Source: Carboxylicivirga sediminis
GTDB lineage: Bacteria > Bacteroidota > Bacteroidia > Bacteroidales > Marinilabiliaceae
Length of the DNA stretch: 64,000 nt
Direction: 5' to 3'
Assembly: GCF_018156225.1 (NCBI RefSeq)
Contig: NZ_JAGTAR010000006.1
Coordinates: 112,823-176,822, forward strand
A program made the translations under genes and the position numbers. The notes beneath the pieces were generated by a model that did no database searches, was not told the DNA's origin, and saw nothing but the letters and a program-made list of their open reading frames with translations. Positions 32,174 to 41,619 of the stretch are shown here, in pieces (positions within the stretch are counted from its first letter, which is position 1; each line of letters opens with the position of its first letter).

Positions 32174-33316
32174 ATGAAAATAAATTCAAAGTTTCACAAT
32201 CTGGAATCAAGCTTCCTGACAACAATACGTCCTCTAATAAAAGAGTACAATGCCATTAATCTGGCATCGGGCTATACCGGTTTTCATTGTTCTCCCAAAC
32301 TGATTGAATTGGTTGAAAAACATTTGCGCGAAGGACTCAACAGGTATGCCATGCCGGCTGGCGAATTAAGCCTTCGGCAGCAGGTATCTGATAAAATTGC
32401 CAGCCTGTACGACACCTGCTACCATCCCGAAACCGAAATAACCATAACCGCAGGTGCTTCGCAGGGCATTTACACAGCCATTGCCGCGTTGGTAAAAGAA
32501 GGTGATGAAGTTATCATATTTGAACCAGCCAATGAGCATTATGTACCGGCTATTGAAATGAACGGAGGTCAGGTGCGTACCATTCCCATGAGTGGCGAGC
32601 AATACCACATTGAATGGGAGCTGGTGCAGCAAATGATTTCCAGCAAAACGCGGATGATCATCATTAATTCACCACATGCACCTACGGGCTGGGCTTTAAG
32701 CGAAATAGACCTGTTGCGCCTCCAAAAAATCATTAGTGGCTCCGAAATCATTGTTCTGAGCGAAGAAACCTTCGAGCACATTCTGTTTGATGGCAACCTG
32801 CACCAAAGTGTGGCTTGCTTCCCTAAGCTGGCCGAACGAAGTGTTATCGTAGCCTCACTGGGCGAAACTTATCATGTAACAGGCTGGCAAATTGGCTACT
32901 GCGCCGCTCCAAAAGAGATAATGAAGGAATTCAGGCAGGTACATGAAGCAATGATGCATAGTGTTAACTCCCCATTTCAGATTGCCATGGCTGATTTTCT
33001 GTCCTTTAAAGAGGAATACACCAGATTATCGGCTTTTTACCAGGATAAACGCGACAAGTTGCTGCATCTAATGGAAGACTCGGCGTTTAAGCCACTTAAG
33101 TGCGCAGGCTCCTATTTTCATCTATTTGACTACAGTCAGATATCTGAAGAGAAAGACCGTGAATTTGTTATTCGCCTGATTAAAGAAAAAGGAGTAGCCA
33201 CCATGCCCATTAGCGCCTTTATGACTGAGCGGCAAAACCGCCACCACATCAGAATCAACTTTGCCAAACCCGATGATGTGCTAGAAGAAGCGGCAGTTAG
33301 GTTAAAGTCCTTGTGA
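32174..33316 (+). CDS. Aminotransferase-fold protein with PLP-binding residues replaced (methionine-aminotransferase-like)
   Basis: A 380-residue class I/II aminotransferase-fold protein, collinear throughout with the YbdL/methionine aminotransferase family ('ITAGASQGIYTAI', 'MIIINSPHAPTGW', 'TYHVTGWQIGYC', 'HIRINFAK'). The catalytic positions are altered: the PLP lysine expected in 'FGKTYHxTGWK' is Glu231 ('LGETYHVTGWQ'); the PHNPTG asparagine is Ala169; the aspartate of 'SDEVYEH' is Glu197 and its tyrosine Phe200; the phosphate-contact lysine/arginine is Gln239. The substrate-carboxylate arginine near the C-terminus remains. The frame is intact and well coded, so it looks like a maintained but non-transaminating protein. 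Confidence in the fold is high; function is unknown. Confidence 0.85.
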   Translation: MKINSKFHNLESSFLTTIRPLIKEYNAINLASGYTGFHCSPKLIELVEKHLREGLNRYAMPAGELSLRQQVSDKIASLYDTCYHPETEITITAGASQGIYTAIAALVKEGDEVIIFEPANEHYVPAIEMNGGQVRTIPMSGEQYHIEWELVQQMISSKTRMIIINSPHAPTGWALSEIDLLRLQKIISGSEIIVLSEETFEHILFDGNLHQSVACFPKLAERSVIVASLGETYHVTGWQIGYCAAPKEIMKEFRQVHEAMMHSVNSPFQIAMADFLSFKEEYTRLSAFYQDKRDKLLHLMEDSAFKPLKCAGSYFHLFDYSQISEEKDREFVIRLIKEKGVATMPISAFMTERQNRHHIRINFAKPDDVLEEAAVRLKSL

Positions 33317-33341
33317 TATTTTTCTTTTCGATGAAAACTAT

Positions 33342-33349
33342 TACATTTG
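33342..33349 (+). promoter_or_regulatory. -7 element of tRNA-Arg
   Basis: TACATTTG, exact TAnnTTTG, 10 bases before the first base of the tRNA, the expected distance for a tRNA promoter. Confidence 0.65.
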
Positions 33350-33359
33350 CCCCGCATTT

Positions 33360-33431
33360 GGCCCCATAGTTCAAGGGATAGAACAAGAGTTTCCTAAACT
33401 CTAGATACAGGTTCGAGTCCTGTTGGGGCTA
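33360..33431 (+). tRNA. tRNA-Arg (anticodon CCT)
   Basis: 72-base tRNA. Acceptor GGCCCCA pairs with TGGGGCT (first pair G-U), D stem GTTC/GAAC, anticodon arm AGAGT-TTCCTAA-ACTCT with CCT anticodon, T arm ACAGG-TTCGAGT-CCTGT. CCA is not encoded. It decodes AGG. Confidence 0.95.
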
Positions 33432-33433
33432 CA

Positions 33434-33472
33434 AAAGCCTGCAAGCAAACTGCCTGCAGGCTTTGCTTTTTC
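33434..33472 (+). terminator. Terminator of tRNA-Arg
   Basis: AAAGCCTGC (33434-33442) pairs perfectly with GCAGGCTTT (33456-33464), followed by GCTTTTTCC, starting three bases after the tRNA. Confidence 0.8.
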
Positions 33473-33619
33473 CTCAGTAAACCATTCCACATTAATCTCA
33501 AACACATCCTGATTATCAAGACCCATTGCCATGTATGTATTATCAATCGTTAAATCAGCACTTGGCTCAACAGGTGGTATCTGCCGCTCTGTAATTCTTT
33601 TAGGCTTTACTGCAGGTTA

Positions 33620-33839
33620 AATGTTCCTTAATGCATATAGAATGTACACTCATACAAGTATCAAATATTTAATTGTAAAACTCATTTACTTCAATGTAAA
33701 TACCTATTTATTGAATGTTGATATTAATTATTTCAGTGCAAATATTCATTGATGGAGCGTAAACATCAATTGTGCAACTGTAATAGGCAATTGTTTGCAT
33801 GTAGCTGCCAATTGAATAACTACCGATAAGGATTGATAT
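33620..33839 (+). repeat. Degenerate 21-bp tandem repeat array
   Basis: About ten units in 21-base register starting at 33620, 33641, 33672, 33693, 33714, 33735, 33756, 33777, 33798 and 33819 (one unit is 31 bases). Shared columns are A.TGTAAA at the unit start and CAATT or ATT around bases 12-15. Units are diverged, and the plus-strand reading frame at one codon per three bases is interrupted by TGA, so it is not coding now. Confidence 0.65.
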
Positions 33840-33974
33840 GCACCATCTGCCTTCTAACTTATAGAAATTAGTTATTTGCCGAATAACCGAGCCAATGATC
33901 GCATGATCAGCCGGATTTACATAGCATCTGTTTAATTGTCCTCAGACACTTCTTAGATATTCACAATTCTTTTC

Positions 33975-33982
33975 TATTTTTG
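33975..33982 (+). promoter_or_regulatory. -7 element of cvpA
   Basis: TATTTTTG, exact -7 element, 49 bases before the cvpA start codon. Confidence 0.55.
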
Positions 33983-34031
33983 GCCTGATGGCGGGATTAT
34001 TACGGGAGATTCAGCCGCTAATCTAATTATC

Positions 34032-34553
34032 ATGAACTATTTCGACATAATTACGGGCATCTTGCTAATACTGGCCATTATAAAAGGATTCAAAAATGGC
34101 TTAATCATTGAACTGGCATCATTGGCGGCGTTGGTACTTGGCCTTTTCGGAGCTATTAAATTCAGCAGTATTACCGAAACCTATCTAATGGAACACATTG
34201 ATTCCTCACACATCGGCCTTATTGCTTTTATTGTCACGTTTATCGCCATTGTCATAGGTGTACATTTGGTAGCCAAGGTAGTTGATAAGCTAGTGTCGGC
34301 CATTGCTCTGGGCATGGTCAACCGGGTGCTTGGAGCAATTTTCAGCCTGCTCAAATACGCCTTTATCATTAGTGTGATTATTGCCATTCTGGGGAGTTTC
34401 GAAAAAACATACAGCCTGATTCCGGAGGAGCAAAAAAGCAGTTCGCACCTGTACGAGCCTTTGAAGTCAATTGCCCCCTCGATATTCCCATATCTGCAAT
34501 TTAATGAGGTACGCGAGCAGATAGATAATGCCAGAAAAGGTGTTGATGTTTAG
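34032..34553 (+). CDS. cvpA: CvpA-family membrane protein
   Basis: A 173-residue inner-membrane protein with four predicted helices and the CvpA N-terminal pattern 'YFDIITGILLILAIIKGFKNGLIIELASLAALVLGLF'. CvpA homologues are tied to colicin V production, envelope stress and biofilm traits, with no known biochemical activity. Length is typical. It converges with the histidine kinase gene at 34555, with one base between the stop codons. Confidence 0.88.
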   Translation: MNYFDIITGILLILAIIKGFKNGLIIELASLAALVLGLFGAIKFSSITETYLMEHIDSSHIGLIAFIVTFIAIVIGVHLVAKVVDKLVSAIALGMVNRVLGAIFSLLKYAFIISVIIAILGSFEKTYSLIPEEQKSSSHLYEPLKSIAPSIFPYLQFNEVREQIDNARKGVDV

Positions 34554-34554
34554 C

Positions 34555-37539
34555 TTAAACCCTGGTGCCATTTAGCGAGTGATTAAAGGCCTTTAATAGC
34601 TCTTCATTGTCCACCGGCTTGCCTAGCACATGATTAAAGCCAATTGCTCTGTAGGCTTCCTGCAATTCGGATGTTACGGGCTGATTGGTTTGTCCAACGA
34701 ATGGCACATAGATGCCCATCTGTCTGATGCCTGAAATAAAGCCATCGAGCTCAAGCCCCGGCATATCCAGATCCATCAACACAATATGAATATCGTTACG
34801 TTTCAACAGCAGCTCCCTGGCCGATTTCTGCGTACGGGCTGATATCAGTGTTATTTTAGTCCTGTCAAGCACCTTACGCAGCTGTAACTGCGCCGTACTG
34901 GTAGCATCTATCAGCAACATCATTTTATTGGCCCAGGTGAAATTAGGTGTGACATTAATCGTTGGCTTCTCTTCAATCACCTCTTGCTTTATACCATTTA
35001 CTTTATTCCCATTCACGGCATTCTTCAGCGGCAGTGTAAAATAGAATTCCGAACCTGTTGAAGGCTCTGATATTAATCCGATTTCACCGCCGTGTGCCGC
35101 CACTAAACGCTTGCAAATGGATAAGCCCAAGCCGGTACCTCCATAATTCTTTGAAGTGCTTTCGTCGGCCTGCCTGAATGGCTCAAAAATAAATGACTGC
35201 TTATCGGCTGCAATACCTATACCGGTATCACGTACATAAAAACGCAATTGTTGGTTGTCGGCAGTAAACCCAAATTCAATAAACCCTTTTTGGGTGAACT
35301 TGAAGGCATTCCCCAGTAAGTTGATAAATATCTGACGTAAGCGTCGCTGATCGCACTTCACCCTGAAGTCTGATGGGCCTTCAGGCAGATTCAGATAGAA
35401 TTTCAAATGCGTCTTCTGATCAATAGCCATCCGTTTCTCAAACAAACGGTGCAACTCCTGCATCAACTGAACCACATTACATTCCTCTTTATGCAGCCTC
35501 AGCTCACCACTTTCTATTTTTGCCAAATCAACAATATCGTTAATCAGGTCCATCAGATTTTCCGAGCTCTTATTTACAATATCAATGTATTCAACTTTCT
35601 CGGCATCAGAAATATTTTCCTCTTTGAGCAAATTCGTAAATCCTACAATGGCATTAAGTGGCGTTCTGATTTCGTGGCTCATATTAGCCAGGAAGGCTGA
35701 CTTCAGCTTATCAGCGCCAACGGCCTTTTCTTTGGCAATCACCAGTTCCTGTTCAGCTTTTTTCTTCTGCGTATAATCACGTCCTACAATCAGCAGCGAC
35801 GAAATGTGCTTATTATCCGCCTCGGGCGTAATGGTCCAGTCAAAGGCCTTTATGGCATCTAAAAACCGGTATTCTATTTCAATATTACTGGCAGTTGCCG
35901 AAGCCAGCACATCATTAATACTGGTAAGCAAGCCATCCACCAGTTCCTTTGGCAGCTCCTTTATTTGGCTAAGCTTCTTCCCGACACAAGCCTGCAGTTT
36001 CAGATTGAAATCAGTCAGAAAAGCTGAGTTACAGTATGACAACTCACCCACACTATCGATGCGTAAAATATGATCACGGGAATTTTCGGTTAAAGCTCTG
36101 AATTTCTCTTCACTCTGTTTCAGGGAAGCCTCATTGTGCTTACGTTTGGTAATATTATGGATGGATACGTAATAATGAAAATCCCCATCGAGGTTTATAG
36201 ATGTGGCGTATATCTCCGCATGAACGGTGCGCTTTGTTTTATCAACTAACTGAATATCTCCCTTGTAATCCACACCGTTTTTCACACTACTCAATGCCAG
36301 CAAAAAGTCTTCCACTAACTCTTCCGAATGGAATAAATCGTCAATTTTCTGCTCAAATAATTCCTCCTGCTGATAGTGCAGCATATTACAAGCTGAGGAA
36401 TTTGCATATACCAACTGCATATGCTCATTAATCATCAGTATACCATCAATGGTGGCTTCTATCAGCTTACGATTTCGCTCTTCACTCTCCCGCAGATGAT
36501 GCTCGGTATTTTTAACATGTGTAATGTCTTCGCCAATGAGGAGGTAGGCGTTTTCGCCTATGCTTTCGGGCGCAGGCGTACCCAATACTCTTATAATGAT
36601 TTCATTATTGTATTTGCCGCGCATATGCGCTTCCATACTGGCAAACCCGTTGGCTTCAATTGCTTTGTAAAAATCATTAACCAGCTCTTCATCCTGTTCG
36701 CCTTTGTAGTACAAATCAGCTAATGAATGCCCAACCAGTTCATCTCTGGTGTAGCCTGACTGTGCAAGGGTGGCCTCATTAATATATTCAATCACCCGGT
36801 TACGAACCAACAAAATTCCAATTGGTGCCGAACTCAGAATGCTTTGCAGGAAACGTTCTTTATCAGCCAGCTCCTTGTTAATTTTCAATATTTCGGCATG
36901 ACTTTTACGAATCTCACTGGATACGGCTTCTTGCTCATAAGTATTAGCAATCAAGCGCGCTGCCATCTGCAACAAGTCTGTTTCGTGAGGCAACCATTCC
37001 CTATTGAAGCTGCATTCGTCAAAACCAATAAATCCAAAATAGTGATCCTTTACCATTATCGGATAGACCAAGACCGACTTTATGCTTTGCTGAGCTAGAA
37101 TGTCTCTTATACCATCGGGCAATTGATTGATGTCTGACGCCTGTATACTACCTTCCTCGATCAACATCCTCCGCCACTCAACAAACTCGTCGTAGGATAT
37201 ATTCTGAAGATTATCTTTCTCAGGATTTACACCATCGTTGCACCATTCAAAGGTATTGGAACAAAGGCTATCACCTTCATGGTTTTCGAAGATATAGATG
37301 CGACTAACATCGGCAAACTGCCCCAGCACACTTAATGACTTAGCTATTCGCTCCTCAAACGAATCTTCAGAGGAAAGAATGGTGGAAAGGTAAAGTGGTA
37401 AGTAACCGGCCGGAACAGCCTCATCAGTATTTTCGGGATAAAAAGGAATACCCCAGGCACCTCGGTACACCCGCTTCATCATCCGCTTTAACCTGGCATT
37501 TTCTGCTAATAAAACCTTAATATCTGTACTGTCCACCAC
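34555..37539 (-). CDS. Soluble hybrid histidine kinase (GAF-PAS-PAS-PAS-HisKA-HATPase-REC)
   Basis: A 994-residue cytoplasmic kinase with no membrane segment. A GAF domain (~60-205) is followed by three PAS domains (~225-345, 350-470, 475-600), HisKA with phosphorylated His622 in 'ANMSHEIRTPLNA', HATPase (~720-840; 'NLLGNAFKFTQKG', 'DTGIGIAADKQ', 'GGTGLGLSICKRL') and a C-terminal receiver with Asp923 in 'LMDLDMP'. The receiver has only one acidic residue in its N-terminal pocket ('LLIDAT') where two are usual, so it may be weakly active. No response regulator gene is adjacent. A minus-strand TATTTTTG lies at 37587-37594. Confidence 0.92.
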   Translation of the reverse strand: MVDSTDIKVLLAENARLKRMMKRVYRGAWGIPFYPENTDEAVPAGYLPLYLSTILSSEDSFEERIAKSLSVLGQFADVSRIYIFENHEGDSLCSNTFEWCNDGVNPEKDNLQNISYDEFVEWRRMLIEEGSIQASDINQLPDGIRDILAQQSIKSVLVYPIMVKDHYFGFIGFDECSFNREWLPHETDLLQMAARLIANTYEQEAVSSEIRKSHAEILKINKELADKERFLQSILSSAPIGILLVRNRVIEYINEATLAQSGYTRDELVGHSLADLYYKGEQDEELVNDFYKAIEANGFASMEAHMRGKYNNEIIIRVLGTPAPESIGENAYLLIGEDITHVKNTEHHLRESEERNRKLIEATIDGILMINEHMQLVYANSSACNMLHYQQEELFEQKIDDLFHSEELVEDFLLALSSVKNGVDYKGDIQLVDKTKRTVHAEIYATSINLDGDFHYYVSIHNITKRKHNEASLKQSEEKFRALTENSRDHILRIDSVGELSYCNSAFLTDFNLKLQACVGKKLSQIKELPKELVDGLLTSINDVLASATASNIEIEYRFLDAIKAFDWTITPEADNKHISSLLIVGRDYTQKKKAEQELVIAKEKAVGADKLKSAFLANMSHEIRTPLNAIVGFTNLLKEENISDAEKVEYIDIVNKSSENLMDLINDIVDLAKIESGELRLHKEECNVVQLMQELHRLFEKRMAIDQKTHLKFYLNLPEGPSDFRVKCDQRRLRQIFINLLGNAFKFTQKGFIEFGFTADNQQLRFYVRDTGIGIAADKQSFIFEPFRQADESTSKNYGGTGLGLSICKRLVAAHGGEIGLISEPSTGSEFYFTLPLKNAVNGNKVNGIKQEVIEEKPTINVTPNFTWANKMMLLIDATSTAQLQLRKVLDRTKITLISARTQKSARELLLKRNDIHIVLMDLDMPGLELDGFISGIRQMGIYVPFVGQTNQPVTSELQEAYRAIGFNHVLGKPVDNEELLKAFNHSLNGTRV

Positions 37540-37586
37540 TTCAGGAATATGTGTGTTAATACAATTATCTAACTAATTGTCCATTA

Positions 37587-37594
37587 CAAAAATA
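37587..37594 (-). promoter_or_regulatory. -7 element of the GAF-PAS hybrid kinase
   Basis: Minus-strand TATTTTTG, exact match, 48 bases before the start codon. No clear -33 element. Confidence 0.45.
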
Positions 37595-37774
37595 GATAAT
37601 TCAAACCCATAAAAACATTCATTGCTAAACGAAATCGAGCGATTCGTGTAAAAAATTAAACTTTTCGTCCAATGCCATCCGTTACCATCTTCTGAATACA
37701 ATAAATTCAGGACAACAGAAGTTTAACAAATGAAAAGTTCCTTTACTGATGGGGTATTTTTAAAATCATTCAAC

Positions 37775-37782
37775 TATTTTTG
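37775..37782 (+). promoter_or_regulatory. -7 element of rsgA
   Basis: TATTTTTG, exact match, 16 bases before the rsgA ATG, implying a short leader of about a dozen bases. Confidence 0.55.
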
Positions 37783-37798
37783 AGAAAATGTTTTTTGG

Positions 37799-38728
37799 AT
37801 GGAGCAAAAGAATGGATTAGTAATTAAGTCAACAGGTAGCCGTTACACTGTTTTGTCAGATGACGGAACCATAATGATATGCCGTATCAGGGGCAAAATA
37901 AGGCTTCAGGGCATAAAGAGTACTAATCCTGTTTCTGTTGGCGACCGCGTTGTATTTGATGCCGATGAGTCTGGTGAAGGCGTTATTTCCGAAATCAAAG
38001 AGCGTAAAAACTACATCATCCGAAAAGCCACTAACCTGTCCAAAGAATCTCACATTATAGCGGCCAATGTGGATCAGGCTGTACTGATTGTCACCATTAA
38101 CTACCCTATGACTTCCAGGGTATTTGTTGATCGCTTCATTGCTGCTTCCGAAGCATATGGCATACCCGTAACACTGGTATTTAATAAAACCGACCGCTAC
38201 GATGCCAAACACATGCAGATACTGAATGAATGGCGTGAGTTATACGAAGGTATCGGCTATAAAACCATGGCTGTTTCGGCCAAAAAACAGGAAGATTTAA
38301 GTGAGTTCCAGAACCTCTTAAAAGATAAGATAACTGTATTGAGCGGCCATTCAGGCGTAGGGAAATCTACGCTGATTAACCGGGTTGAACCCAGCTTAAA
38401 CCTGAAAACAGCAGAGATATCCTCCATTCACCATTCGGGTAAGCACACCACTACTTTTGCCGAAATGCATGCCCTCAGCTTTGGTGGGTACATTATTGAT
38501 ACACCAGGTATTCGTGGCTTTGGCCTCATCCATATTGAGCGTGAAGAACTTTACCATTATTTCAAAGAGCTTTTTGAATTTGCCAAAGATTGCCGTTTTA
38601 ACAACTGCAGCCACTATAGCGAACCAGGCTGTTCGGTGAAAAAGGCCGTGGAAGAAGGTCACATTGCGCTCTCGAGGTACGAAAGCTATTTGAGCATACT
38701 ATTAGATAAAAACGAAAAATACAGATAA
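37799..38728 (+). CDS. rsgA: Ribosome small-subunit maturation GTPase RsgA
   Basis: A 309-residue circularly permuted GTPase. An OB fold (~1-70) precedes the G domain, whose motifs occur in permuted order: G4 'FNKTD', then G1 'GHSGVGKSTLI', the switch 'HTTTFAEM' and G3 'DTPGIRGFG'. A C-terminal zinc knuckle follows ('DCRFNNCSHYSEPGC'). RsgA checks late 30S maturation. It is followed after 23 bases by a hybrid histidine kinase on the same strand, possibly in one transcript. Confidence 0.96.
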   Translation: MEQKNGLVIKSTGSRYTVLSDDGTIMICRIRGKIRLQGIKSTNPVSVGDRVVFDADESGEGVISEIKERKNYIIRKATNLSKESHIIAANVDQAVLIVTINYPMTSRVFVDRFIAASEAYGIPVTLVFNKTDRYDAKHMQILNEWRELYEGIGYKTMAVSAKKQEDLSEFQNLLKDKITVLSGHSGVGKSTLINRVEPSLNLKTAEISSIHHSGKHTTTFAEMHALSFGGYIIDTPGIRGFGLIHIEREELYHYFKELFEFAKDCRFNNCSHYSEPGCSVKKAVEEGHIALSRYESYLSILLDKNEKYR

Positions 38729-38751
38729 AGGCTAATGCAATACTACATCCT

Positions 38752-41556
38752 ATGAAAAGAGCCTTTATTATAGCCTTCATCAGCATTGCTTTTCTGGTGG
38801 TTTCCAACGTGTACTACTACCTTGATACCTACCAGTGGCAAATAAACTCTCAAAAGGATGTACTGCTCAAGCAATCACTTATGGTGCGTGATAAGCTGAG
38901 TCAGTTTGCCAACAAAACCAACACAGGCATATCCATACTAATTTCGCAGAAAGAACTTGACAGCCTCTTTATATCCAGGCAGCATTCCTTTGAAGTGCAG
39001 AAACGACTTGAATTGTTATACAATGGCTTTAGCGAGCACCTGAACGATCTGACTGTTTATGATACCAGAGGCCATGCTTTTGAGTTAAAACGGACCAGCA
39101 ACGGCACCTTCATTTCTGCCTTTGGCCACAGTGATAACATTGGTATTAATACAGCCAAAATACTTATTAACCCACAAGGTACCCGAATCATCTATATTCA
39201 ACCCTTGCTTACTAATGATGAGATCATTGGATACGTGAAATTCAACATGGATCTTAACCTGTTCTTTTCATCCGTCTTTCATAACTTTAACGTGGAAGAT
39301 GTCAACTTCCAGTGGGTAATGAAACCGAACGGCGAAGTGGTATTCAACACCTTGCACCAGAATAAGTTTATACCCAACCTGAAGAATATCGACAGCCAGA
39401 TTACCCGACATGATTGGTTTTCGGACATACACTACCTCAACATCGATGGCAAAAAAACCAAAGTACTTACGGTTTTCAGCAAATTATATTTTGATGGCAT
39501 TGGTTATTACCTGGCTTTTTCGATGCCCCAGAAAATAATAACCGCGTCAATCGCCAGGTACTCGTTCTTAGTTGGTGGCATATCACTGTTTATCATCTGC
39601 CTGATCATCCTCACCTTTAGCATTTACCAGCGAAGGCAGGCCGAAGATGAGCAGACATTGAAACAATCGGAAGAGGCGCTCAGGAAAATGGTGTATTACA
39701 TGCCGGTTGGCGTTGTGCTGATAGATAGCCGAAACCGCATCAGGCAGGTTAACAAGGCAGCCCTCAAACTGTTTGCATTCGATGATGAAGATCAGCTGGT
39801 TGGACGCATTGCCAGTGACAATATTTTATTTGAGAATAAAACACGTCTTGATAAAACCACCTACTCTTCGCAGTCAAATAAGTATATCCTGAAAAGCAAA
39901 ACAAATGAGGAATCGGTTATACTGAATGAACAGATCCCTTTTTATTTGCTTCGGGAGAGGTATTCATTACAGGTTTTTATGGAGGTTACTTCGCTTGAAA
40001 ATGAAAGAAAAAGCGAAGAAATGGCCAACAAAGCCAAATCAACCTTTATTGCCAACATCAGCCATGAGCTGCGCACACCCTTAAACGGCATCATTGGCAT
40101 GACCGACATTCTGCTTTCGTCAGAAAAAGATGAACAGGACAGAAGCCTGCTGGGCATTGTCAAGCGCTCTGCTGATACTCTGCTGGTTTTGATCAATGAT
40201 ATTCTTGACTTCTCAAAAATGGAAGCGGGACGTTTTGAGATCGAATCCATCCCCTTTGATTTGCACGATGAAGTTGAGAATACCATTCAGTCGTTTATGC
40301 CTAAAGCGCATGATAAAGGTTTAGAATTAACGTGGACTTCCATGCTCAAACTGCCCAAGCACTATTTGGGCGATCAGATACGAATACGCCAGGTGCTGAA
40401 TAACCTATTGAGCAATGCCATTAAATTTACCAACCAGGGCCGCATTCACTTAAGTGTTAAACAAGCAAGGGGTATCAACGGCTCGCCGGCCATACTCTTC
40501 TCACTTAAAGATTCTGGTATTGGCATCAAAAAAGAGAAGCTGGAGACCATCTTTAATTCATTCGCTCAGGAAGATGAAAGTACCACACGCAAATACGGTG
40601 GCAGCGGACTTGGCATCACCATATCAAAGCAATTGGTAAATATGATGGGTGGCGAAATATGGGTGAATAGTCCTTCTGGCATATCAAGTGATCCTGCCAA
40701 TCCGGGTGCTGAGTTTGCATTCACCATCCCATACAAATCGAAAACCCATCAGAAGCACTTTAACTACAGTCACATTCATAACTTAAAAAAAGTGAGAGCC
40801 TTTATCATCTCTGACGAACCTTTACAGGTGCGTGTGCTGATGAAAAATCTGGCTTCGCTGCACATTGACTATAAAGTTATTCCGCCGTCCATTGAATCCA
40901 TTGACATTATAGGAACAGACAATAAGCATCACCTGCTTATCGTTGATCATCGGCCTGATTTTAATGGTCTGGAATTTTTACAAACCCTTTACAACAACAG
41001 GTTGCATAAACGCATGCCCATCATCATGCAAAGTTCTGACTTTGAACCATCCAACACTGCTCTTGCCAAAAAGCTGGGTGTAGATGTGTATTTGCGTAAA
41101 CCCGTTGAACTCACTAATCTGGAGGAATGTATTATCCGCTTCTTTCCGGGTATACCGAAGCGTCGCGCTGCAATTGGAGAGCCAAGCACAGAGCAATCTC
41201 TTAAAATACTTCTGGCCGAAGACAATGTGCTGAACCAACGCATTGCCAAAAGCTTGTTTAATAAAATTGGTCACAAAATAGATGTGGTAAGCAACGGTGT
41301 TGATGCTGTTGAAAAAATGCAGCGTAACAAGTACGACATTGTATTTATGGATATCCTGATGCCACAAATGGATGGCATAGAAGCTCTGCAAAAGATGCGC
41401 AAAACAGGCGACACCTGTCCGGTAATTGCTATGACGGCCAGCATTGAGGAAACAGAGCGTGAGCGAGTGCTGAAAGCAGGCATGGATGATTTCATTACCA
41501 AACCTACCAAGGTAGAAGATTTATCGCGAATGCTCACAAAATGGTGTCAGTTTTAA
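38752..41556 (+). CDS. Membrane hybrid histidine kinase with two receiver domains
   Basis: A 934-residue kinase. Membrane helices near residues 4-24 and 270-292 flank a periplasmic sensor domain (~25-268). A PAS-like domain (~305-420), HisKA with His438 in 'ANISHELRTPLNG', HATPase (~545-665; 'NLLSNAIKFTNQG', 'GGSGLGITISKQL') and two receivers follow. The first receiver (~680-795) is divergent but keeps Asp732 and the 'RKP' lysine; the second (~815-932) is canonical with Asp867 in 'FMDILMPQMDG'. No phosphotransfer (Hpt) domain or output domain is visible, so the partner is elsewhere. Confidence 0.92.
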   Translation: MKRAFIIAFISIAFLVVSNVYYYLDTYQWQINSQKDVLLKQSLMVRDKLSQFANKTNTGISILISQKELDSLFISRQHSFEVQKRLELLYNGFSEHLNDLTVYDTRGHAFELKRTSNGTFISAFGHSDNIGINTAKILINPQGTRIIYIQPLLTNDEIIGYVKFNMDLNLFFSSVFHNFNVEDVNFQWVMKPNGEVVFNTLHQNKFIPNLKNIDSQITRHDWFSDIHYLNIDGKKTKVLTVFSKLYFDGIGYYLAFSMPQKIITASIARYSFLVGGISLFIICLIILTFSIYQRRQAEDEQTLKQSEEALRKMVYYMPVGVVLIDSRNRIRQVNKAALKLFAFDDEDQLVGRIASDNILFENKTRLDKTTYSSQSNKYILKSKTNEESVILNEQIPFYLLRERYSLQVFMEVTSLENERKSEEMANKAKSTFIANISHELRTPLNGIIGMTDILLSSEKDEQDRSLLGIVKRSADTLLVLINDILDFSKMEAGRFEIESIPFDLHDEVENTIQSFMPKAHDKGLELTWTSMLKLPKHYLGDQIRIRQVLNNLLSNAIKFTNQGRIHLSVKQARGINGSPAILFSLKDSGIGIKKEKLETIFNSFAQEDESTTRKYGGSGLGITISKQLVNMMGGEIWVNSPSGISSDPANPGAEFAFTIPYKSKTHQKHFNYSHIHNLKKVRAFIISDEPLQVRVLMKNLASLHIDYKVIPPSIESIDIIGTDNKHHLLIVDHRPDFNGLEFLQTLYNNRLHKRMPIIMQSSDFEPSNTALAKKLGVDVYLRKPVELTNLEECIIRFFPGIPKRRAAIGEPSTEQSLKILLAEDNVLNQRIAKSLFNKIGHKIDVVSNGVDAVEKMQRNKYDIVFMDILMPQMDGIEALQKMRKTGDTCPVIAMTASIEETERERVLKAGMDDFITKPTKVEDLSRMLTKWCQF

Positions 41557-41619
41557 TAGTCTGCCTGTAATAAATAGCTTCCTTATCCGTTAATGCTGAT
41601 AACAACAAACTATTAACCA

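Larger units (their letters stand above)
33432..34031. other. Spacer between tRNA-Arg and cvpA with decayed repeat array
   Basis: 600 bases without an intact gene. From left: the tRNA terminator; a short minus-strand open frame (33401-33616) that ends inside the tRNA and is probably a relic or chance; the degenerate 21-bp tandem repeat (33620-33839); and the cvpA promoter near 33975. Confidence 0.6.

Noticed and set aside
33620..33839. CRISPR array
   Set aside because: Units are 21 bases, directly adjoining and diverged; there are no distinct spacers and no cas genes.
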